Shown here: in pieces, positions 7,964-15,062 of the stretch
How the letters are laid out: every line of letters begins with the position of its first letter
Numbering within the stretch: the first letter of the stretch is position 1
DNA from: Bacteroidaceae bacterium
GTDB lineage: Bacteria; Bacteroidota; Bacteroidia; Bacteroidales; Bacteroidaceae
Assembly (NCBI GenBank): GCA_017960985.1
Contig: JAGCYD010000076.1
Span: 1-33,409, forward strand
Length of the DNA: 33,409 nucleotides
Reading direction: 5' to 3'
Made by a program: the position numbers and the translations under genes
Notes under the pieces: generated by a model
The model's database searches: none
What the model was told of the DNA's origin: nothing
Seen by the model: only the letters and a program-made list of their open reading frames with translations

Positions 7964-10900
7964 TTATTTTGATTTTAGCAATGTAAAGTATATCTCATAT
8001 CCTCCGCCCTCTGCCACCTGTGCCATTAGGCGACACCCCGGATGGTTGGCATAAGTATCATGCTCACGCAAAATTTGTTTAGCCACAAGATTGGAGATAT
8101 GTTTGTGGTCGGGATAGAACAGGTTTGCAAGTTGTTCTTCCGTCAGCGTCATCGTTTTGTCTCGAAGAATAAAGCAAACAAAATCACCATCTTCTTCAGC
8201 CAGCATGGTTATCTCGGCATTATCATGAAGCATACCCGCCAACAATGACTCTATAAGATAGTCCAGCAGAATCTCATCGGCAACCACACTGGCCGCCCCT
8301 ATAGTAGGCTCTGTCGCAAATGACAATTGGATTTCATGTTTCTTGGACAAGCGCGTACAAGTCTGAGTAGCCCGACGAAGGACCCTGCCCACATCTACTT
8401 TCTGGCGCTTGAAACCAGGCTGACTGACTTGCATGTCCGCTTGCCGACAAAGCAAGGTGTATATATGATGATAGTAATCGACGAGTTCTGACAATTGACT
8501 GATATCACTTTCTTTCATCTGCTCTACCAACAGTCGGATGCGCGAAGGGTAGTACATCGACTCGTGTTTGATCGTTGACAGGCAGTTGTCCAGCACCTGA
8601 TTTTGGACATACAATCGGGCATCTTCATATTCATTCTTCGAAAGTTCGTCCTGTTTGCTCAATGCCTGTTCCTGCATCTCATTCTGCCGATGCAACAATA
8701 CTTGCATGATTCGCTGGCGATAACGGGCTGCAAAAAGAAGTATCACGACACTAATAATCAGAATAAACGCCAATAAAATATTGCTATTCTGGTGAGTCTG
8801 TTCAAGCTGATGATAATATCCTGGCAGACTCTTATCCTGATGGATGAACTTATACAAGCGTGTACAAATCCGGTTGTTATATGCATACAGTTTCCATTCG
8901 TGCAGGGCCAAAGCTGCCAATGCCACTTCGTTTCGCAGTTCCACTATTTGAGGATAGTCTGCATCTACACCGGCCTGTGCCCACAACAGTTCTGCTCCTT
9001 CACGATTGGCATCCAATGTATCTAATAGCAACAAAGGCGACTGATGAGGATATTCCTGATTCAAGGCAGACAAGGCTCTATCGGCATAGGACAACGCCTC
9101 GTTGTAGCGTCCCTCAACATTCATCTGATAAACAGAATCGCACAATGCAGACACCTGATTTCCCCAAGTCAATACAGGCAGGCACAATAGAAAGAGAAGC
9201 AACTTAATTACGCGCGGCAAACGGAAATAGAAAGTGCTACCCTCGCCCAATTTACTTTGTACGCCAAAAGCACAACAAGCAAAGATAGAAGATACTTTCT
9301 TGTACTTCTCAATAATTCCCCGACAGTTCATCAGGCCAAAACCCGTGCCCTTGTTCGCGTTCGATGTGTCCCCTATCTTCGTGGCATCGTACACCTTGTT
9401 GTTCATCAACAACCCAACATCACCCTCCGAGAGACCAGCGCCCGTGTCTGCCACCCTAACCTCGACATACTCATCCGTAGCCTCTGCGGACAAGCACACC
9501 CTACCGCCATTGGGAGTAAACTTCCGCGCATTATCGGCCAGCGTGTTCATCATAAACAGCGTAAGGCTTTCGTCACCCTTGGCATAAAGTCCGCTGGGTG
9601 TTACATTAAGTTCGATTCCCTTTTGGTCAAAGGCATAGCGGCCAGCCTGTACAATACCCATCAACATGTCGATAGAAACAGTGGAGATATGCAGGTCGAG
9701 TTGTCCCTGCTCCATCTTTATCCATTTTGTTAAGATGTCGTTGTATTGTTCTATTTGGTCAATGAGTTCCGTTATGTATTTCTGTCGTTCTTTTTCCACT
9801 TTTCCGCTCTTTACCATATATCTCACCTCACCGCCGATTCGGTCGAGGAAAGGCAATATCGCGTGTACCAAGGAAACTTTGGCTCTATTCTCCGCATTCT
9901 TCCGCTTGTTCTCCACAATGTGCTGTTTGCTCACGAGCAGTTGTTCCTCCACTTGTTCCGTTTGTTCTGCCAATGCGTTCAGTTCCACATTGTCAGCAGT
10001 TGAGACAGGTTGTCTGAAACGACGACGGAAGAAGAAAAACAGCCCAATGGCTGCAAGCATAAGCAAAACACTAAGATAAAGTCGCCATCGCAGTTCACGC
10101 ATCTGAGTTTCAAGTTCTGCAGAGCGTTCCTCCAACTCAAGGTTCTGATTGGCAGACTGCAGAAGGTCAAGGTAGGCATTACGATTGTAATCCGACGCCT
10201 GTTTCATGTCCAACGCACTGAATACCAGCATAAGTTGTTGCCGTATGCCTGCTATCCACTCGGGCACCGTAGAAATGCGCGCATCGTTAATCCATTGCAT
10301 TTCAACGCGCTGTTCCACATTGTCTGGATTGAACAACGATAAGGTATCGGGAGAGATATCGGCGTAATAAGTCAGATGATGATGATTCACTAAATATATT
10401 GCCCGGGAATAGTTTTCAAGGGCTCCGTCATAGTCTCCCCTGTGGAAATAAATCTCTCCCAAAGTTCGATAAGTACATGCCGTCTGGAACAAATCGTCGT
10501 ATTGCTGGAACAATGATAACGCATGCTGACCGAAAGCCAAAGGCAAATCTTCGCCATCTTCAAACCAGTTCACATGATGCGCCTTCAGTACCTGATAGCC
10601 GTCTAGGCGTTGGTTGGCAATCAACTCTTCATGCTGCAAGAACATCGACGCAAAAGACTGCAAGCAGTTAGCCTCAAAATAGGCCATAGACATCCTGCGG
10701 GCTATATTATAAGCACGATAAAGATAATCAAACTCACGAAGCGTTACTTCTTCAGCATTCACGCCTTCGACCAACCCACCCGAACCGAGCATATAATTAT
10801 AATAAACCCATTGAGCCGTATCTACACGCTGGCGTAAACTGGGCAGAACCTTGTGTATTTCCGCCCGAGCCAAAGAATCCTGCTCCTGATAATAATAATA

Positions 10901-11386
10901 AGTCGAAGTTATAATATTAAATTCAGTCTGGGCATAGACCAACAAAGCCTTTTTATGTCCCTTAACTTCATCCCATCCCTCGTATATTCGTCGCAGATGA
11001 TCCTCCGCTTTACTCCTTGCAGCAAAGAATCCCTCGCCATTTCCCGTGCGTTGCGTAGCCTTCATCTGCATCACTTCCGCACACAACAGCAACAACTGGT
11101 TATGACTATCCTCACGAATAAGCGACAAGATGCTGTCCACTCCGTCAAAGTCCATTTGCTGATAAGCGACAAAAGCCAGATTGTTGCGTGCCTCATTACG
11201 ACCGTCAGCATAATGCTTCGACAAGGACAAAGCCTTCTGCGCCAACAGCGATACACTATCTACATCCACATAGCGCAGGCTATACGCCCTGACATTCAGT
11301 TCGTCTATCTGCTCTTTGTCCTGCCTATCAATGGTATTACAGGAAACGAAGAGCGCGACAAAGAATATGACTATCGTTCCTCGCAT
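7964..11386 (-). CDS. Tandem double-module sensor histidine kinase (DUF5112/DUF5113-like)
   Basis: The protein has 1140 residues. Residues 1-16 look like a lipoprotein signal (FFVALFVSC). Residues ~25-430 are helical TPR-like repeats, presumably periplasmic (for example TLGEIYFHRGDYDGALENY). TM1 is ~437-453. The first kinase core follows, with a candidate His508, N box N614/N619 (MNTLADNARKFTPNGG), G1 D647-TGAG and G2 680-GTGFGL. A second hydrophobic segment at 726-741 (IKLLLFLLCLPVLTWG) looks like an internal signal peptide. A second TPR-like region (~745-865), TM3 (870-888) and a second kinase-like core come next. That core has H941 in IKHESMYYP, a good phospho-acceptor box, but its ATP-binding motifs are lost. 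I recall Pfam families DUF5112 and DUF5113 for such Bacteroidales proteins, not checked. It overlaps the GH43 gene by 16 bp and precedes the response regulator by 9 bp. The ligand is unknown. Confidence 0.88.
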   Translation of the reverse strand: MRGTIVIFFVALFVSCNTIDRQDKEQIDELNVRAYSLRYVDVDSVSLLAQKALSLSKHYADGRNEARNNLAFVAYQQMDFDGVDSILSLIREDSHNQLLLLCAEVMQMKATQRTGNGEGFFAARSKAEDHLRRIYEGWDEVKGHKKALLVYAQTEFNIITSTYYYYQEQDSLARAEIHKVLPSLRQRVDTAQWVYYNYMLGSGGLVEGVNAEEVTLREFDYLYRAYNIARRMSMAYFEANCLQSFASMFLQHEELIANQRLDGYQVLKAHHVNWFEDGEDLPLAFGQHALSLFQQYDDLFQTACTYRTLGEIYFHRGDYDGALENYSRAIYLVNHHHLTYYADISPDTLSLFNPDNVEQRVEMQWINDARISTVPEWIAGIRQQLMLVFSALDMKQASDYNRNAYLDLLQSANQNLELEERSAELETQMRELRWRLYLSVLLMLAAIGLFFFFRRRFRQPVSTADNVELNALAEQTEQVEEQLLVSKQHIVENKRKNAENRAKVSLVHAILPFLDRIGGEVRYMVKSGKVEKERQKYITELIDQIEQYNDILTKWIKMEQGQLDLHISTVSIDMLMGIVQAGRYAFDQKGIELNVTPSGLYAKGDESLTLFMMNTLADNARKFTPNGGRVCLSAEATDEYVEVRVADTGAGLSEGDVGLLMNNKVYDATKIGDTSNANKGTGFGLMNCRGIIEKYKKVSSIFACCAFGVQSKLGEGSTFYFRLPRVIKLLLFLLCLPVLTWGNQVSALCDSVYQMNVEGRYNEALSYADRALSALNQEYPHQSPLLLLDTLDANREGAELLWAQAGVDADYPQIVELRNEVALAALALHEWKLYAYNNRICTRLYKFIHQDKSLPGYYHQLEQTHQNSNILLAFILIISVVILLFAARYRQRIMQVLLHRQNEMQEQALSKQDELSKNEYEDARLYVQNQVLDNCLSTIKHESMYYPSRIRLLVEQMKESDISQLSELVDYYHHIYTLLCRQADMQVSQPGFKRQKVDVGRVLRRATQTCTRLSKKHEIQLSFATEPTIGAASVVADEILLDYLIESLLAGMLHDNAEITMLAEEDGDFVCFILRDKTMTLTEEQLANLFYPDHKHISNLVAKQILREHDTYANHPGCRLMAQVAEGGGYEIYFTLLKSK

Positions 11387-12351
11387 AAGAGTATTGGCCA
11401 GTCATTATCCCAAAGAATCTTTCGGAGAACAAGTTTGGATTCTCCGTATTCGCGTGTATAGCCATGACAGATAAAATAATCCTCGCCACGGAAAGTATAG
11501 GCTGCGCTATGGCCTCCGGCTATCATACGGTCGTCACCTTCGTATATGAAAGTGCCACCACCTTTCAGCATGGACTTTCCTGTACGGTCAAGATAAGGCC
11601 CCTCGATATGCTTTGAACGGCCCACGACAACTTTATAGTCACTCTGCTCCTTCCGACAGCAATAATCCCAGGAAACGAACAAGTAATAATAGTCGCCATG
11701 ATGGTAAAGGAAAGGTGCTTCGATGGCTTTTCCCCGTGAGCGACGGGCTATTACGCGCTGAGAATAGGCTGAGTCCACATGAGCCATGTCGGGCGTAAGC
11801 CGTACCAACTGAATACCGCTCCAGAATGAACCGAAAGCCATCCAAGGCGTACCCTCAGCATCTACAATGACGCTGGGGTCGATGGCATTATAATCATCCT
11901 GATTGTGAGAAGCCACAACCAGTCCCGTATCATGCCAAGAGTTAAGCGTATCGTTAGGATTCAGTGTCGTACACTCAGCATGCCCAATAACACTACGGTT
12001 CTTACCAAAGGTGCTACAGGAATAATAAAGATGCCATTTGCCATAGTGATGAACAATATCTGGCGCCCAAGTATGTCCGCGATAACCCGGTACAGAATCC
12101 ATAGCCCATTGGGGAGCGTTGGGAAACACATTGCGTTCAAATCGCCAATGTTCAAGGTCAGTACTGCTCATCCGAGGAACGAACATTCCCGTATAAAAGA
12201 GATAAAAGGTGGTATCCTCTAATGCCATTACCGGGTCGTGTACATTGGGGTCGGTAATAACCATTCCCGTGCGGTCACGCCATCCTCGAGGTTGAGCGTT
12301 GACAGAAAGAGCCAGTGAGAAACATAGCATTAAAAGGGATAAACGCCTCAT
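11371..12351 (-). CDS. Secreted glycoside hydrolase family 43 (arabinanase-like)
   Basis: The protein has 326 residues with a signal peptide (MRRLSLLMLCFSLALSVNAQ). A single five-bladed-propeller GH43 domain is read from the motifs NVHDPVM (catalytic base D39), NAIDPSVIVD (pKa-modulating D158) and KAIEAPFL (acid E211), plus WAPDI, GSFWSGIQL and GGGTFI. The pattern and length are closest to endo-1,5-alpha-L-arabinanases, which cut arabinan side chains of pectin; a beta-xylosidase or arabinofuranosidase role is less likely. The N-terminus overlaps the upstream TPR gene by 4 bp (ATGA), and the C-terminus runs 16 bp into the sensor kinase gene. There is no SusC/SusD pair nearby, so it is not in a classical polysaccharide utilisation locus. 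Confidence 0.92.
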   Translation of the reverse strand: MRRLSLLMLCFSLALSVNAQPRGWRDRTGMVITDPNVHDPVMALEDTTFYLFYTGMFVPRMSSTDLEHWRFERNVFPNAPQWAMDSVPGYRGHTWAPDIVHHYGKWHLYYSCSTFGKNRSVIGHAECTTLNPNDTLNSWHDTGLVVASHNQDDYNAIDPSVIVDAEGTPWMAFGSFWSGIQLVRLTPDMAHVDSAYSQRVIARRSRGKAIEAPFLYHHGDYYYLFVSWDYCCRKEQSDYKVVVGRSKHIEGPYLDRTGKSMLKGGGTFIYEGDDRMIAGGHSAAYTFRGEDYFICHGYTREYGESKLVLRKILWDNDWPILLCEER

Positions 12352-13625
12352 TGACTATTCAGTATCTTTTCCATTTCGGCAAATTCTTTGCCCATATTTA
12401 GATTAAGGTAGATACGATAAAGCGGTGATGCCCATCGTCCCGAATCATAGGGACATAGTTCACGAACCTTTTCCATAGGTTTCTGGGCACAGCGATAGAG
12501 TTCCATCAATTTAGCACGGTCTGCCTTGCATTTAGGATTGCGGATATCGTTGCAAACCGTCTCAGAGAATATAAGCGCTTTGTTCAAGTACGACATTCCC
12601 TTGTCGTAATAAGCCCCATCCATCATCGGGTCCAGTTCGAGAGCCTTTTCGGAAGCAACTATACAAGAGTCGTATTCCTGTTTGGCAATGTACATACGAC
12701 TTTTTCCATACCAATAGATGGCACTATCGCCCACCTGTGATATCATGGTGTCGCAGAGGGCGATACCGTCGTCGTACTGTTTTCGCTCGGTATAGACATC
12801 CATTAGATGGAGGAAGAAATAATTATGCTGCGGATAAAGTTGAGTACCCACGATGAGATTCTCCACACGGGCATCTTCATCTCCCAATGCTGCAAGACAA
12901 CGCACCTTATACTCTTGTAGCGACACACGCGCTGACAATTCCGAACCGGATATTGCCTTATCGATATACTTTAGAGCCTCCGAAGGAGAATTGTTGTTGT
13001 ATGCCGAGAGGGTGGCCCAGAGAGATGTCCGATACAGTAATGTGTCGTGTCTTATCGAGGGATAGTCCTCGAAGAAAGCACTCTCTGCACTCTTGAGATA
13101 CATATCAAAGTAGGGATAGGCTTCGGCATACCTACTCCGCTTCAGCATATATTTGCCGCCATTAAGCAGGTTTGCACGATATTGTTTCAGTATCTCGCGT
13201 CCCTTGCTGCGGTATTTATACTTCACCACTCCCTTTTCGTCAGGTATCTGCTCTACGCTGTCACACGCCATCAAATGCTCGTGCATATGGAGAATGGTTG
13301 AGAAGAATCTTACCGTGTCGTATGATTTCCCCAGATAGAACTTGAGATTCTCCGCCTCATTCAGGCTGCGCTCCAGTTCTTCCGACATATAATATATCTC
13401 CGCACGGCGTTCCTTCGTAATGTCCTCACGGTTGATGATAGCCAATAAATTCTGCTCTGCATTAGCCTGGTTCTTACCACTCTTTATGGCAGCCTTGGCC
13501 TCACTTAACAGCGTCTTATACTTTACGGGCTTTGTCGGGGCAGCGTTCAACATTGAACATTGAGGATTGAACATTGAACATTGGCAAATGACAACAAAAA
13601 TCAATACTGAACTAAAGCGTCGCAT
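12348..13625 (-). CDS. Exported TPR-repeat protein
   Basis: The protein has 425 residues. The N-terminus has a hydrophobic core (FSSVLIFVVICQ), then an unusual CSMFNPQCSMLNAAP segment that is the translation of a short DNA repeat, with probable cleavage near NAA. The rest is helical, with TPR-type pairs. The clearest are in the C-terminal half (IYWYGKSRMYIAKQEYDSCI and VASEKALELDPMMDGAYYDK). It resembles the next gene upstream (457 aa) in layout and in its ending (CPYDSGRWASPLYRIYLNLN versus LAPDESGQWAGPLQTIYRNL), so the two are probably paralogues. It may be a periplasmic scaffold; no partner is shown. The stop overlaps the GH43 start by 4 bp. Confidence 0.85.
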   Translation of the reverse strand: MRRFSSVLIFVVICQCSMFNPQCSMLNAAPTKPVKYKTLLSEAKAAIKSGKNQANAEQNLLAIINREDITKERRAEIYYMSEELERSLNEAENLKFYLGKSYDTVRFFSTILHMHEHLMACDSVEQIPDEKGVVKYKYRSKGREILKQYRANLLNGGKYMLKRSRYAEAYPYFDMYLKSAESAFFEDYPSIRHDTLLYRTSLWATLSAYNNNSPSEALKYIDKAISGSELSARVSLQEYKVRCLAALGDEDARVENLIVGTQLYPQHNYFFLHLMDVYTERKQYDDGIALCDTMISQVGDSAIYWYGKSRMYIAKQEYDSCIVASEKALELDPMMDGAYYDKGMSYLNKALIFSETVCNDIRNPKCKADRAKLMELYRCAQKPMEKVRELCPYDSGRWASPLYRIYLNLNMGKEFAEMEKILNSQ

Positions 13626-13654
13626 ATCCTAATACTCAATTTTCAATCCTCAAT
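13559..13654. repeat. 13-bp inverted repeat bracketing a start codon, built from an ATTGAAnATTGA repeat
   Basis: 13559-13571 (ATTGAGGATTGAA) is the exact reverse complement of 13642-13654, leaving 70 nt between them that hold the start codon of the 425-aa TPR gene (13623-13625). Each arm is part of a longer run of the 7-8 bp ATTGAAn repeat: one run lies within the signal-peptide codons (13548-13586), the other in the 44-bp gap before the gene (13633-13658). Similar runs are common in Bacteroidales intergenic DNA, to my knowledge. In mRNA the arms could pair and present the start codon in a large loop. Confidence 0.7.
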
Positions 13655-13669
13655 CTTCAAATCTAAATC

Positions 13670-15043
13670 CTACTTCATATAGACATCCAGTTCGGCAGCC
13701 TTGGCCTTTTCGCCGAGGTTACGATAGATGGTCTGCAACGGGCCTGCCCACTGACCGCTTTCGTCGGGAGCCAAAGTACGACAGGTTTCAAAGTATGGTA
13801 CTGCCTGACGATAAAGGCTCATGACATACTTTTCCTCGGCAGCACTCAACTCTGCACTCGTCTTAAACTTCTTCTTGTCGATATACTTAAAGTAGTTGTC
13901 GCCTGCCTGACGATACAATGACATACCGCACATATTCTGTCCATCGGCAAAATCGGGGTCAAGTTCAATGGTCTTCTGGAAGTAAGTAAAAGCCTCGTCA
14001 TACTTCTCGTCGAAGAACAGGCTGTGTCCCTTACCATAGTTTGCCATCTTATTATTGGGGTTGTCGGCCAAAACCTTATCGGCAAAGTCGCCCATCGCCT
14101 TGTTGCTCTTCTTGATGTAATATGCAAGCAGATTCTGTGTAGCGATTTCAGCATTAGGACCTGTAGGATCATTGAAGAGCATATCCTCAACACTTTTCAC
14201 CCACTTTGCGGTATCGCCTTGGGCAAGGTAGATTTGCGAATGACTACTTACAACAAACTTGCGGTTATCCTCGTCATCGTATTGCAGTGCCTGCTCGTAA
14301 TACTTCTCGCACACATCATAACGCTGTTGCGTATAGGCAATGTAGTAGATGTTCGAAGCCAGCGGAGCAAAAGGATAAGGAGGATTCTTCCTCATATCCT
14401 CGGTTGCAACCTTAGGATAGTTCTTATCGAAGTTCACATACTTGTCGTAGGCATCGATGGCACCCTCAAGGTTCTTCCCCTGTGCATAGAAAATACACAG
14501 ATAAGCATAGTTTACCATCAGTCTGGGCATCTTAGCATACGCCTCCTTGACCATTGGTCCCTGTTCGTAGTCCTTGATGTTACCATACTCTATCTGACCA
14601 TAGCAACCCGTGCAGACACCATCAACGGCCTTGGCAAAGAGCAAGGTATCGAAAGGCTCATTCTGCTTGGCAAGGGCAAGCTGTGAATTAATCAGATGGG
14701 TACTGACATTGTCCAAGGCACGACATGGGTCGAAACGCTTCTTGGCAACGATATTTCCGCTTTCCAAAGCCGTAGTAAGCAACTTATTAGCCTCAATAGC
14801 CTTCTCGTTTATCTGCTGTGAGTTCTTGGCTACCAAGTCCAACTTTGCCTTATCGCCCTTGGCCAATTCGGCCTGACTTGCATTATAAAGCAGGTCTATT
14901 TCATCGCGCAACTTAATACCTTGTGCGACCTGAGTCTTTGCTTCCTTCTCGGCAGCCTTCAGCGCAGCCTTCTCCTCGGGAGTCTGTGCAAATGTGATGC
15001 CTGCTGCGACACACATCAGCAATGATAAGAAAATCCTTTTCAT
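13670..15043 (-). CDS. Exported TPR-repeat protein downstream of gyrA
   Basis: The protein has 457 residues with a clear signal peptide (MKRIFLSLLMCVAAGITFAQ). A Lys/Ala/Glu-rich helical segment (~22-75) precedes a TPR domain with readable repeats such as NKMANYGKGHSLFFDEKYDE and AFTYFQKTIELDPDFADGQN. A CTGC pair occurs near residue 142, in DGVCTGCYGQ. The gene starts 19 bp after gyrA and is surely cotranscribed with it. I recall TPR proteins next to gyrA in other Bacteroidales, which would make the linkage old. A periplasmic or outer-membrane-associated scaffold is likely, but partners are unknown. It is a probable paralogue of the following 425-aa gene. Confidence 0.88.
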   Translation of the reverse strand: MKRIFLSLLMCVAAGITFAQTPEEKAALKAAEKEAKTQVAQGIKLRDEIDLLYNASQAELAKGDKAKLDLVAKNSQQINEKAIEANKLLTTALESGNIVAKKRFDPCRALDNVSTHLINSQLALAKQNEPFDTLLFAKAVDGVCTGCYGQIEYGNIKDYEQGPMVKEAYAKMPRLMVNYAYLCIFYAQGKNLEGAIDAYDKYVNFDKNYPKVATEDMRKNPPYPFAPLASNIYYIAYTQQRYDVCEKYYEQALQYDDEDNRKFVVSSHSQIYLAQGDTAKWVKSVEDMLFNDPTGPNAEIATQNLLAYYIKKSNKAMGDFADKVLADNPNNKMANYGKGHSLFFDEKYDEAFTYFQKTIELDPDFADGQNMCGMSLYRQAGDNYFKYIDKKKFKTSAELSAAEEKYVMSLYRQAVPYFETCRTLAPDESGQWAGPLQTIYRNLGEKAKAAELDVYMK

Positions 15044-15062
15044 AGTTCTTCGGTATTAATGG

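Noticed and set aside
7964-11386. Double kinase as a sequencing or assembly fusion of two genes
   Set aside because: The frame is continuous with no stop or repeat at the join, the second half has no start codon at its signal-like segment, and similar long proteins are known in the group.
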